Assembly (NCBI GenBank): GCA_030529725.1 | Contig: JAUMWI010000001.1 | Coordinates: 1-64,000 of the forward strand | Origin: Eubacteriales bacterium | GTDB lineage: Bacteria; Bacillota; Clostridia; Oscillospirales; Oscillospiraceae | Direction of reading: 5' to 3' | Length of the DNA: 64,000 nucleotides | The notes under the pieces: generated by a model | Told to the model about the DNA's origin: nothing | Databases searched by the model: none | The model's input: the letters and a program-made list of their open reading frames with translations, nothing else | In this document: positions 54,003 through 62,468 of the stretch, piece after piece | How the letters are laid out: every line of letters starts with the position of its first letter | Position numbering within the stretch: the first letter of the stretch is position 1 | Made by a program: the position numbers and the translations under genes

Positions 54003-54055
54003 AAGCATATTCCAAACGTACCATTCGTTCTAAACATTTATAAAGGAGATTTACC

Positions 54056-55039
54056 ATGGCAATTGTCACATCGAAGGAAATGTTCCGCAAAGCCTATGAC
54101 GGCGGCTACGCCATCGGCGCATTCAACGTCAACAATATGGAGATTATCCAGGGCATCTGCGAAGCTGCCATTGAGCAGCGTGCACCGCTCATTCTTCAGG
54201 TCAGTAAGGGTGCCCGCAGCTATGCCAAGCATGTTTATCTCATGAAGCTCATTGAAGCAGCTGTCGAGGATGCTGAGCAAAGTGCCGGCTTTGACCTGCC
54301 CATCTGCGTCCATCTCGACCACGGCGACAGCTTTGAAATCTGCAAGTCCTGCATTGACGGCGGCTTTTCCTCCGTCATGATCGACGCTTCCTCCAAGCCC
54401 TTTGCCGAAAACGTTGAGGTCACCAAGAAGGTTGTCGAATACGCCCACGACCACGGCGTGGTAGTAGAAGCGGAGCTTGGCACACTTGCCGGCGTGGAAG
54501 ATGAAGTCAAGGTCAGCGCCGAGGATTCCTCCTATACCCGTCCGGAGGAGGTCGAGGAGTTCGTCTCCAAGACCGGTTGCGACTCCCTTGCCATTGCCAT
54601 CGGCACTTCTCACGGTGCTTATAAGTTCAAGCCTGAACAGTGCACGCGCAATGAAAAGGGTATTCTTGTCCCGCCTCCCCTGCGCTTTGATGTGTTGGAG
54701 GAAGTTTCCAAGAGACTTCCCGGCTTCCCTATTGTTCTGCACGGCTCTTCCTCTGTTCCTCAGGAGTTTGTCAAGAAGGTCAACGAGTTCGGCGGTAAGA
54801 TGCCGGATGCCGTCGGCATTCCTGAAGAGCAGCTGCGCAAGGCCGCAACCATGGCTGTGTGTAAGATCAACATCGACTCTGACCTCCGTCTTGCCATGAC
54901 CGCCAATATTCGTGAGTATCTCTGCGAGCATCCCGATGCCTTCGATCCGCGCCAGTATCTCAAGCCCGGCCGTGCTGCCATCAAGGAAATGGTCGCGCAC
55001 AAGATGGTTGACGTGCTTGGCTGCAGCGGTAAGGCGTAA
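54056..55039 (+). CDS. fba: Fructose-1,6-bisphosphate aldolase, class II
   Basis: A 327-aa zinc-dependent aldolase. Zinc and substrate motifs are VHLDHGDSFEICK (catalytic and ligand Asp/His), EAELGTLAGVEDE, IGTSHGAYKF and VLHGSSSVP. It cleaves fructose bisphosphate in glycolysis, or the reverse. A long open frame on the other strand (54038-56098) only reflects codon bias. GGAG precedes the ATG. pfp is 27 nt downstream without a promoter, so the two are co-transcribed. Confidence 0.95.
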   Translation: MAIVTSKEMFRKAYDGGYAIGAFNVNNMEIIQGICEAAIEQRAPLILQVSKGARSYAKHVYLMKLIEAAVEDAEQSAGFDLPICVHLDHGDSFEICKSCIDGGFSSVMIDASSKPFAENVEVTKKVVEYAHDHGVVVEAELGTLAGVEDEVKVSAEDSSYTRPEEVEEFVSKTGCDSLAIAIGTSHGAYKFKPEQCTRNEKGILVPPPLRFDVLEEVSKRLPGFPIVLHGSSSVPQEFVKKVNEFGGKMPDAVGIPEEQLRKAATMAVCKINIDSDLRLAMTANIREYLCEHPDAFDPRQYLKPGRAAIKEMVAHKMVDVLGCSGKA

Positions 55040-55066
55040 TCCTTTACAGGATAAGGAGTGAGAGCA

Positions 55067-56305
55067 ATGAAAGAATTGAAAGGTGCCTGTGTCATCGGTC
55101 AGTCCGGTGGTCCGACTTCGGTCATCAATGCGAGTGCTTACGGTGTGATTCGTACAGCACTGGATAATCCCAACATTACCGCTGTTTTCGGCGCAGAACA
55201 TGGGATCAAGGGCGTGCTCAATGACCGCCTGTTTGATATGAGCAAGGAGGATGCCAAAGAGCTGGAGCTTCTCAAGTATACCCCTTCCTCCGCCCTCGGC
55301 TCCTGCCGCTACAAAATGAAGGACCCCGATGTGGATGATACCGATTACAAGCGCATTCTGGAGGTTTTCAGGAAGCACGATATCCGTTACTTCTTCTATA
55401 ACGGCGGCAACGACTCCATGGACACCTGTAACAAGATCAGCAAATTTATGCAGCGCTCCGGCTACGAATGCCGCGTGATGGGCGTTCCCAAGACGATCGA
55501 CAACGACCTCTTCGGCACCGACCACTGCCCCGGTTACGCTTCTGCCGCCAAGTATATTGCAACCTCCTGCATGGAGGTCTATCAGGACGCACGAGTGTAT
55601 GATACCGGCATGATCTGCATCATTGAGATCATGGGCCGTCATGCCGGCTGGCTGACTGCCGCTGCCGCACTTGCCACCGAGTACGGCGCAGGTCCCGACC
55701 TCATTTATCTGCCTGAGACCGATTTCGATATCGACAAATTCCTTGCCGATGTCGAGCGCGTTTATAAGGAACGCGGCAACTGTATGGTCGCCGTTTCCGA
55801 GGGAATCCACTACGCCGACGGCGGCTTTGTTTCCGAGGCAAAGACATCCGCAACGGACGGCTTCGGCCATGCGCAGCTCGGCGGTCTTGCAGCACTGCTT
55901 GCCAATGTTGTGAAGGAAAAACTCGGTGTTAAGGTGCGCGGCATTGAGCTGAGCCTTCTCCAGCGCTGCGGCGCACACCTTGCCAGCGAAACGGACATTG
56001 AAGAGTCCTTTATGGCGGGCAAGGCTGCCGTTGAGAACGCGGCTGCCGGAATTACTGACAAGATGGTCGCGTTTGAGCGTGGTGAGATTGACGGACATTA
56101 TGCCTGCAAAACCAAGCTTTTAAATCTCACCGATGTTGCAAACTTTGAGAAGAAAGTCCCTCTTGAGTGGATCAATGCCGAACAAAACTTTGTCACAAAA
56201 GAGTTTATTGACTACGCTCTGCCGCTCATTCAGGGCGAACCGAAACTCCCTAAGGAAGACGGTCTTCCCCGTTTTGCACGGCTCAAAAAAGAGCTTGCAA
56301 AGTAA
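55067..56305 (+). CDS. pfp: 6-phosphofructokinase, pyrophosphate-dependent type
   Basis: A 412-aa PFK-A family enzyme. Two positions mark pyrophosphate as phosphoryl donor: GGNDSMDT (ATP enzymes have GGDGS) and the catalytic PKTIDND. Other family motifs are GQSGGPTSVINAS, EIMGRHAGWL and ELSLLQRCG. The reaction is reversible and serves glycolysis and gluconeogenesis. ATG at 55067 follows AAGGAG; a GTG at 55058 is in frame but within the ribosome site. Confidence 0.93.
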   Translation: MKELKGACVIGQSGGPTSVINASAYGVIRTALDNPNITAVFGAEHGIKGVLNDRLFDMSKEDAKELELLKYTPSSALGSCRYKMKDPDVDDTDYKRILEVFRKHDIRYFFYNGGNDSMDTCNKISKFMQRSGYECRVMGVPKTIDNDLFGTDHCPGYASAAKYIATSCMEVYQDARVYDTGMICIIEIMGRHAGWLTAAAALATEYGAGPDLIYLPETDFDIDKFLADVERVYKERGNCMVAVSEGIHYADGGFVSEAKTSATDGFGHAQLGGLAALLANVVKEKLGVKVRGIELSLLQRCGAHLASETDIEESFMAGKAAVENAAAGITDKMVAFERGEIDGHYACKTKLLNLTDVANFEKKVPLEWINAEQNFVTKEFIDYALPLIQGEPKLPKEDGLPRFARLKKELAK

Positions 56306-56352
56306 AATAGCTTTACAGAAGAAGGACGCAAAAATCGTCTGACGCAGACAAC

Positions 56353-56386
56353 AAAAAGAAGGCTCATTTTCAGAGCCTTCTTTTTT
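56353..56386. terminator. Bidirectional terminator between pfp and spoIVA
   Basis: AAAAAGAAGGCTC (56353-56365) pairs with GAGCCTTCTTTTT (56372-56384), with T-runs on both strands. Confidence 0.85.
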
Positions 56387-56390
56387 TATG

Positions 56391-57872
56391 TTACAGAATA
56401 ATACAAATGAGACCGCCGTTGCCCTCGTTGATGATGCGTTCAAGCGTCTGGCGCAGTTTGACTCGCGCATCGTCCGGCATATGCTTAAGCTTTGCCTGCA
56501 GATCCTCGCTGACGATCTCGTGGAAGCTTCGTCCAAAGATGTTGGATTGCCAGATTTTTCCGGTATCTCCCTCGAATTCCTGCAGCAGATAGTTGACCAT
56601 GTCTTCGGACTGTTTTTCGTTGCCGACAATGGGCGAAACAGTCGTTTCAATATCTGCACGGATCATATGGATGCTCGGCGCGCTTGCCTTAAGTTTTACG
56701 CCGTACCGTCCGCCCTGCTTCATGATCTCCGGTTCCTCAAGGTTGAGCTCATCAACACTCGGAACCACAATACCATAGCCGGTATCGCGCGCATCTTGAA
56801 CGGCCTGCGCAACTTTGTCATACTCTGCCTTGACCGAGGACAGTTGTGTCAGCAGCGACATCAAATCGCCATCGTCCTTGACATCAAAGCCAGACTGCTG
56901 AGAAAGTGTTTGATAGAATAGCGAACGTGGAAGCTGCAATTCAGCACGTGCAATCCCTGTTCCGAGATCAATCGAGAGTGTTTTTGCCGAACTGATGCTC
57001 TCGTATGTGCCCATCGCAGCAATTGCCGGTGCGATTCCACGAATGCAGTGAAGACCGCTTGCTCCCTCGCGTATGGCCTGATAGAGACCGCATTTAATGG
57101 GGTGTTCGTTATCAAGAGCTTCTACCCACGGCGGAATAAACAGATCAAGCTCGGAAACGGGAAACTCATAGAGGATCGCCTGCAAAATATCGGCAACGGC
57201 CGCATCGTCAAGCAGCAGACAGTTGACCGGAAGACACGTAACACCATAGCGGTCAGAGATATCGTTTGCGATCGCCTTGACACGCGCAGACTCGGGATCT
57301 TCCGCGTTCAGCAAAACCAGGAACGGCTTTCCGATCTCCTGCAGCTCACGGATCACGCGGCCCTCTGCCTCAATATACGCTTCACGCGGAATATCGGTAA
57401 TGCTGCCGTCGGTGGTGATCACGATGCCGATGGTAGAATGCTCCCGAATGACACGGGAGGTGCCAAGCTCCGCCGCTTCGCTCATCGTGACCTCACGATC
57501 GAGCCACGGCGTTGTTACCATGCGGGGGCTATCCCCTTCCATCGTCCCCGTTGCACCGGGAACCATATAACCGACACAGTCGATGAGCCGGACAGAACAG
57601 CTTCCGCTCTCATCGAGTGCGATGTCAACTGCCTCTTCGGGGACGAACTTCGGTTCCGCCGTCATAACCATGCGACCGCTTCCGCTTTGCGGCAGTTCGT
57701 CCTTGGCCCGCTCTCTGCGGTAGACATTGTCTATGTTCGGGATGACCTGTGTTTCCATAAACCGCTTGATAAAGGTAGATTTGCCTGCTCGAACGGGGCC
57801 GACAACGCCGATATAAATATCCCCGGAGGTGCGGACGGAAATATCCTGATAAATTTGAGTATTGGTATTCAT
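56391..57872 (-). CDS. spoIVA: Stage IV sporulation protein A, spore coat ATPase
   Basis: A 493-aa protein, matching the 492-aa B. subtilis protein. It is the coat basement ATPase that polymerises around the forespore. The N-terminus holds Walker A GPVRAGKST (residues 25-33), a TRAFAC-type region with DGSITDIPREAYIEAEGRVI and LNAEDPESA, and the characteristic C-terminus (WQSNIFGRSFHEIV, ending GGLICIIL). ATG at 57872 has GGGAGG. It lies 16 nt after sipL and belongs to the same operon. Confidence 0.96.
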   Translation of the reverse strand: MNTNTQIYQDISVRTSGDIYIGVVGPVRAGKSTFIKRFMETQVIPNIDNVYRRERAKDELPQSGSGRMVMTAEPKFVPEEAVDIALDESGSCSVRLIDCVGYMVPGATGTMEGDSPRMVTTPWLDREVTMSEAAELGTSRVIREHSTIGIVITTDGSITDIPREAYIEAEGRVIRELQEIGKPFLVLLNAEDPESARVKAIANDISDRYGVTCLPVNCLLLDDAAVADILQAILYEFPVSELDLFIPPWVEALDNEHPIKCGLYQAIREGASGLHCIRGIAPAIAAMGTYESISSAKTLSIDLGTGIARAELQLPRSLFYQTLSQQSGFDVKDDGDLMSLLTQLSSVKAEYDKVAQAVQDARDTGYGIVVPSVDELNLEEPEIMKQGGRYGVKLKASAPSIHMIRADIETTVSPIVGNEKQSEDMVNYLLQEFEGDTGKIWQSNIFGRSFHEIVSEDLQAKLKHMPDDARVKLRQTLERIINEGNGGLICIIL

Positions 57873-57888
57873 CGTCTGTCCTCCCATC

Positions 57889-59430
57889 TCAGCGTTTCCG
57901 TGGGATCAGCAGAAGCTGACCATCTTTTGCCGCTGCTTCCTCCGCCAATTCGTTTGCCCGGAGAATGTCCTCAACCGTTGTACGGTATTGTTTGGCAAGA
58001 TTCCAAAGAGTTTCCCCCGATGACATGGCTCGAAGCACCAAGGATGGCATATTTGACGATGCGTTTTCCTGCTTTTCTGCACTCAGGGATGTCAAACACG
58101 GGTAACATGGCGCGATAGCGGCCGCGACGGTGAACTCAACCGGGAAACGAACCTCCACCCCACCGGAGGTTACGCTTGCCATAATGTCGTTTGCGCAAAC
58201 GTTGCGGATGCTGAGCCGTCCGGATGTTTGGACATCCGTGTCAAGCGAGACCTCTGCGCGGCGTTCGCATAGCAGGGGGCTGCCATTCTCATCAAGATAC
58301 AATACCTTAATGTTGGCTGTGGATCGCAGTGTGCAGCCGTCACCACTTTGTGAGATGCCGGTATTCCCAAAGCTGACATCTGCGCAGAGAATTGTTTGGA
58401 CGGCAACGCCGGTTTCAATCTGCTCACGCATCATCTGCTGGCGCAGAAACAACTCCGAAGATTCAGACAGTTCGACCTGATCGGTCTTTGCCTTTAAATC
58501 GTAGGCGGTGCTGTAAAGATCGACAATGCAGCAAATACTTTTTGTCTGACGCAAAACAACAAAGACGCTGATAAAGAGCTTAAGTGAAATTGTATGCGTG
58601 TCATCCGGTGCGCTTTCACTGCCGATATGTATTTCGCATCCGGTCATACGCAGTGCAGCATCACAATAGAGTGCCGACTCGGTGTCTTCCTTTCCTTCTA
58701 TGATCTGAGAAAACGGAAGCTCGCTGCTCATCTGTGAGATCATGCCGCTGTCGGTCAGATAAAGAACGTCCAGACAGGCGATTCCTTTTAAGATCAGCTT
58801 ATTGCCAACGCTTTTGCACTCCGTTACCCTCGGCATACACTTTGAGCGCAGAATCTCGCGTACAGGATCTTTTACGCTTGAAAGGACAACTTCCTCGGAG
58901 AAAACAAAGTCCTTCTCCCGGATTCCCTGAATCAGTGAGATATCGTGATTTTGGCAAAGCGTTTCGATCTTGTATGCATCCTTTTGCTCGATATCGCCGC
59001 AGGTTGTCAGAGTTGTCGGTTCGTACGGTGAAAGGCACACCTCAACAGATACCCTCGTAAAAATCTTGCGTGGGTTTAGCATTCGTACTTCCGGTGCGCT
59101 GATTTGCCCCTCCATGCACACCTCTCCAAAGCTCTTTCCGGGACGTCCCTCGAGAGTATAATCAACCGGTATGGAATACTCCAGCGATCGAATCCCCTGT
59201 GTATCCTCCGCCATGTAGAGCAGCGTCATTTTAATGGTGCCGGAAACACTGATCCTTCCTTCTGAAATCTCGCGGCTTCGCAGGAAAAGACAACCGCTCG
59301 CATCAACGATGCGGGCTATATCCGGACAGTAGTCCGGTACGATCGTTTCCATCGTTTCCTCATGTGTATCACATAGCTGCGGTAATGCCTGATAACAGGC
59401 AAAGTGTTCTTTTTGCAGTTCCAGTTCCAT
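57889..59430 (-). CDS. sipL: SipL-like spore coat morphogenetic protein (SPOCS repeats plus LysM)
   Basis: A 513-aa protein with several SPOCS/DUF3794 units (ETIVPDYCPDIARIVDASG near the N-terminus, then repeated VLYLTDSG- and VLYLDENG-like segments) and a C-terminal LysM domain (about residues 465-513, MSSGETLWNLAKQYRTTVEDI to LLLIPRKR). This is the layout of Clostridioides difficile SipL, which binds SpoIVA. The gene is directly upstream of spoIVA. ATG at 59430 follows AAAGGAGAGG. A sigma-E-like promoter precedes it. Confidence 0.88.
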   Translation of the reverse strand: MELELQKEHFACYQALPQLCDTHEETMETIVPDYCPDIARIVDASGCLFLRSREISEGRISVSGTIKMTLLYMAEDTQGIRSLEYSIPVDYTLEGRPGKSFGEVCMEGQISAPEVRMLNPRKIFTRVSVEVCLSPYEPTTLTTCGDIEQKDAYKIETLCQNHDISLIQGIREKDFVFSEEVVLSSVKDPVREILRSKCMPRVTECKSVGNKLILKGIACLDVLYLTDSGMISQMSSELPFSQIIEGKEDTESALYCDAALRMTGCEIHIGSESAPDDTHTISLKLFISVFVVLRQTKSICCIVDLYSTAYDLKAKTDQVELSESSELFLRQQMMREQIETGVAVQTILCADVSFGNTGISQSGDGCTLRSTANIKVLYLDENGSPLLCERRAEVSLDTDVQTSGRLSIRNVCANDIMASVTSGGVEVRFPVEFTVAAAIAPCYPCLTSLSAEKQENASSNMPSLVLRAMSSGETLWNLAKQYRTTVEDILRANELAEEAAAKDGQLLLIPRKR

Positions 59431-59462
59431 GGTAGTCCTCTCCTTTGGCACGGTGTTGCTTC

Positions 59463-59491
59463 ACTCTATGACACAAAGAAGATGAATATGC
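59463..59491 (-). promoter_or_regulatory. Candidate sigma-E promoter of sipL-spoIVA
   Basis: On the reverse strand GCATATT (complement of 59485-59491), 14 nt, CATAGAGT (complement of 59463-59470). This is the closest match to the sigma-E pattern in the window. It lies between spoVM and sipL and predicts a 26-nt leader. Confidence 0.65.
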
Positions 59492-59499
59492 CAAGCAGT

Positions 59500-59574
59500 T
59501 TACTCCTTGATTCCGAACAGCACTCGCAAAATACTGCTGAGAGCCTTTGGCGACTTCCAAATAACGATTTTCAT
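59500..59574 (-). CDS. spoVM: SpoVM, small amphipathic coat-anchoring peptide
   Basis: A 24-codon gene with its own ribosome site (AAGGGGGA, 5 nt before the ATG). The peptide begins MKIVIWKSPKAL and ends ILRVLFGIKE. Against the 26-aa B. subtilis SpoVM (MKFYTIKLPKFL to IVRAMLGSF) it keeps Pro9, Ile15, Arg17 and the Gly near position 21, with the same amphipathic pattern. SpoVM recognises the curved forespore membrane and recruits SpoIVA. It lies just upstream of sipL and spoIVA, and 11 nt after the 50-aa membrane protein. Short length means homology is by motif and context. Confidence 0.85.
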   Translation of the reverse strand: MKIVIWKSPKALSSILRVLFGIKE

Positions 59575-59585
59575 TGATTTCCCCC

Positions 59586-59738
59586 TTAAAACCTTTTTAT
59601 ACATCCGATTCCGCAGAAGATCAGCAGAAATGCGACCAAAAACATCAGCGCGCCGACAGGAAAGACTGCGACGATGAAGATCGCAAGACCGAGCGCAAGT
59701 GCGCAAAGCCCTGCACAGCGCCATGGATTGCGATACAT
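59586..59738 (-). CDS. 50-aa hydrophobic protein upstream of spoVM
   Basis: A 50-aa frame with a strong ribosome site (AGAGGGGGACA before the ATG). The peptide is mostly hydrophobic with two probable membrane segments (about residues 9-24 and 29-45), starts MYRNPWRCAGLCALALG and ends GIGCIKRF. The stop codon is 11 nt upstream of spoVM, inside the same transcript. I do not recognise the family. Tight linkage to spoVM-sipL-spoIVA suggests a spore membrane role, which is inference. Confidence 0.65.
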   Translation of the reverse strand: MYRNPWRCAGLCALALGLAIFIVAVFPVGALMFLVAFLLIFCGIGCIKRF

Positions 59739-59806
59739 ATTCTGTCCCCCTCTCTTCGCTCACGTTTTTGCTATCACAGTATATACAGAAGCGGATGATA
59801 CCGTCA

Positions 59807-59840
59807 CAAAAAAGGCAGCGAACCAATCCGGTTCGCTGCC
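59807..59840 (-). terminator. Terminator of the rlmN-rsgA operon
   Basis: On the reverse strand GGCAGCGAACC (complement of 59830-59840) pairs with GGTTCGCTGCC (complement of 59814-59824), followed by a T-run (complement of 59807-59813). It separates rsgA from the spoVM group. Confidence 0.85.
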
Positions 59841-59853
59841 TGATGACGCTTGT

Positions 59854-60729
59854 TCAGTTTTGCCATTCTTTCAGATCTTTCAGCTCCTGATAGAGCCTTA
59901 TATAGCTGTCATGTCGGCCTTTGACGATTTTTCCGTCCTGAACGGCATCAAGGACTGCACATCCTTTTTCCTTCGTGTGACTGCAGCCGACGAAGCGGCA
60001 ATGATCCAAATAAGGGATAAACTCAGGGAAGGTCTCAGGGAGATGATGTTTCAGCTCAAGATTCAATTCATCTGCCTCGAAGGAGGAAAAACCGGGGGTG
60101 TCAATGATCTCTGCACCGTCGGCCGTATGATAAAGCTCCACGTGCCGCGTTGTATGACGACCGCGTCCGAGTGCTGCACTCACCTCTCCCACCTGAATTT
60201 GAAAACCGGGATCGAGCGCGTTGAGAATACTGGACTTTCCAACGCCGGAATTTCCTGTAAAGGCAGATAGCTTTCCACCAATTGCAGCACGGAGCCTGTC
60301 GATTCCCTCTCCCGTCTCAGCACTGACGCACAGCGTGGAGAAGCCGGAGGCGGTATAATAGGCGGCCAAGTCCTCTGCAGGGTCCAAATCACACTTGTTG
60401 ATGCAAATGAGAACATCGCATTTTTTGAGTGCCGCAACGGCAGTCATTCGGTCAACAAGATACGGCTCCGTCTTTGGAATCGCGTTGGAGCAGATGATCA
60501 CCAGCTGGTCAATATTCGCGACAGACGGTCGTTCAAAGTAATTTCGGCGCGGCAGGATCTCCTCAACCCGGCCTTCCCCGTTTCCGAGATCAATAATCTC
60601 GACATAATCACCGACCAAAGGGGAAAGTCCTTCCTTTCGGAATTTTCCGCGTGCTTTACAGCGGATCATCCTACCGTCACAGTTTACATAATAGAATCCG
60701 CTCAGTGCCTTATCAATTCTACCCCTCAC
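59854..60729 (-). CDS. rsgA: Ribosome small-subunit-dependent GTPase RsgA
   Basis: A 291-aa circularly permuted GTPase that helps 30S maturation. An OB-fold (residues 1-65) precedes the G domain with G4 NKCDL, G1 GNSGVGKSS (159-167) and G3 DTPGF, then a zinc site CRFVGCSHTKEKGC. It overlaps prkC by 4 nt. The order prpC-prkC-rsgA is classic for Firmicutes, and in B. subtilis spoVM follows after a few genes. Confidence 0.95.
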   Translation of the reverse strand: MRGRIDKALSGFYYVNCDGRMIRCKARGKFRKEGLSPLVGDYVEIIDLGNGEGRVEEILPRRNYFERPSVANIDQLVIICSNAIPKTEPYLVDRMTAVAALKKCDVLICINKCDLDPAEDLAAYYTASGFSTLCVSAETGEGIDRLRAAIGGKLSAFTGNSGVGKSSILNALDPGFQIQVGEVSAALGRGRHTTRHVELYHTADGAEIIDTPGFSSFEADELNLELKHHLPETFPEFIPYLDHCRFVGCSHTKEKGCAVLDAVQDGKIVKGRHDSYIRLYQELKDLKEWQN

Positions 60730-62453
60730 GGTGACACCGCTTCTTTCGATTGGTCGATTGTCGGCGGAGTGTTTCCGCCGCTGACAGTGAGGTTAATGGT
60801 TGTGCCGGGGGCAACCTCCTGATTCGCCTCGATGCTCTGGTAAAGGACGATCCCCTCTTCCACGGACGAGCTGATATCGTAGGTGACCTCGCCGCAAACA
60901 AGGCCAAGCTGAGTGAGATTCTGCCGCACGGTGTCAACATGGAATCCGGTACAGGTAGGGACGATGACCGATTTTTGCTCAATTCCCTTGCTGATGACCA
61001 GCGTGACCGTATCGCCGAAGCGAATCATTTCACCGTAGGACGGGTCTGTCTTGATCACGCAGCCTGAAGTAACCGAATCAGAATAATCCTCGGAATTGAT
61101 CAGATTCAGGTCAAGATCAAGATTTTTCAGTTGGATCGTGGCAGAACGGTACTCCTGACCGACCAGATTGGGCATAGGCTCCGTCTTAATGCCGGTACTG
61201 ACGAAAACGGAAATCAACCGATCCCCTTTGACGATTTTTCCCGACTCCGGCGTTTGCTCGATAATTTGTCCGGCAGGATATTCGCTGCTTGCGCGCTGTC
61301 CGATCTGCTCAACGGTAAAAACATCGCTGATCTCCGGATCTGCAAGCACCTCTTCCATGGTTTTTCCCAACAAGTTCGGAACGGGAAACTCTGTTTTCGC
61401 GGGAGTGGAGAAGCTGCCGATAATAAAGTAAAACAGTGCAAAGACAATAGCAGCTGCAGCAGCGATTCCTCCAATGATCATAGCGGTCTTGTGCTTCTTC
61501 TCGCTGCCTTCAGATTCCTCTTCATCCTCCTCGGAATGATGATTCACGGCTTTTACCGCAGGAATATACTGCGTCGGCTCCTCGTTTGCCTCGCGGTGAA
61601 GATCCTCAATGGTAAAGTCAAGGTCGACTTCAGGGTTCTTGCGAAATTCCTCGAGGTCGATGAGCATTTCCTCCGCTGAACGATAGCGCTTTTCAATATC
61701 CGATGCCATCGCCTTCATGCAAATAAGCTCCAGTGCTTCCGGTACTTCCGGATTGATCTCGCGTGGAGAAAGCGGGACAGCACTCAAATGCTGGATCGCA
61801 ACAGAAACAGCACTATCGCCCTCAAAGGGCAGGCGATTGGTCAAAAGCTCGTAGAGAACGACGCCTGCACTGTAAATGTCGCTGCGTGCGTCCGTTCGAT
61901 CGCCCTTTGCCTGCTCGGGAGAAATATAGTGGACAGAGCCAAGCGCCTCCTGCGTAAGCGTCTGCGCCGAGTTGGAAAGGCAGGCGATGCCGAAGTCGGC
62001 AACCTTAACACTACCGTCTCGCAGTACCATGATGTTCTGAGGCTTGATGTCGCGATGGATAATACCGCGGGAATGTGCGTGGCTGAGCCCCTTTATGATC
62101 TGAGTGACGAAATGGAGCGCTTCCCGCCAGTTGAGCTGACCGCGCTTTTCCATATACTGCTTGAGCGTGATCCCGTCGATCAGCTCCATAACGATATACT
62201 CTGTTTCTCCACGGGACACATCGTAAACCGAAACAATATTCGGATGAGAAAGCATCGCAACCGCCTGCGATTCATCACGAAAACGGCGGCGGAAATCGGC
62301 ATCTTCCGCAAGATCACTTTTCAGCACCTTAACGGCGACCAGTCGATTCAGCCGGTGACATTTTGCCTTATACACAACTGCCATACCGCCGCTGCCGATC
62401 ACTTCAAGCAGCTCGTAGCGGTTGTCCAGCATTTTACCAATCATTTTATCCAT
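60726..62453 (-). CDS. prkC: Ser/Thr protein kinase PrkC with PASTA domains
   Basis: A 575-aa Hanks-type kinase. The kinase domain (about 12-270) has Lys42 (VAVKVL), HRDIKPQN with Asp135, and DFG at 153-155. An acidic linker and one membrane helix (about 327-350, IIGGIAAAAAIVFALFYF) lead to three extracellular PASTA domains (about 358-425, 426-495, 496-565). PASTA domains bind muropeptides and cell-wall fragments, linking the kinase to growth and spore germination signals. It is 15 nt after prpC. Confidence 0.95.
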   Translation of the reverse strand: MDKMIGKMLDNRYELLEVIGSGGMAVVYKAKCHRLNRLVAVKVLKSDLAEDADFRRRFRDESQAVAMLSHPNIVSVYDVSRGETEYIVMELIDGITLKQYMEKRGQLNWREALHFVTQIIKGLSHAHSRGIIHRDIKPQNIMVLRDGSVKVADFGIACLSNSAQTLTQEALGSVHYISPEQAKGDRTDARSDIYSAGVVLYELLTNRLPFEGDSAVSVAIQHLSAVPLSPREINPEVPEALELICMKAMASDIEKRYRSAEEMLIDLEEFRKNPEVDLDFTIEDLHREANEEPTQYIPAVKAVNHHSEEDEEESEGSEKKHKTAMIIGGIAAAAAIVFALFYFIIGSFSTPAKTEFPVPNLLGKTMEEVLADPEISDVFTVEQIGQRASSEYPAGQIIEQTPESGKIVKGDRLISVFVSTGIKTEPMPNLVGQEYRSATIQLKNLDLDLNLINSEDYSDSVTSGCVIKTDPSYGEMIRFGDTVTLVISKGIEQKSVIVPTCTGFHVDTVRQNLTQLGLVCGEVTYDISSSVEEGIVLYQSIEANQEVAPGTTINLTVSGGNTPPTIDQSKEAVSP

Positions 62454-62468
62454 ACCGATCCCCCTTCC

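Noticed and set aside
54038..56098. 686-codon open frame on the reverse strand across fba and pfp
   Set aside because: It is fully antisense to two clear glycolytic genes, has no ribosome site, and its composition (many His, Leu, Val, Gly) is what strong codon bias in the opposite strand produces.
57048..58118. 356-codon forward frame over spoIVA and sipL
   Set aside because: Antisense shadow with no recognisable domain; the reverse-strand genes are well supported.
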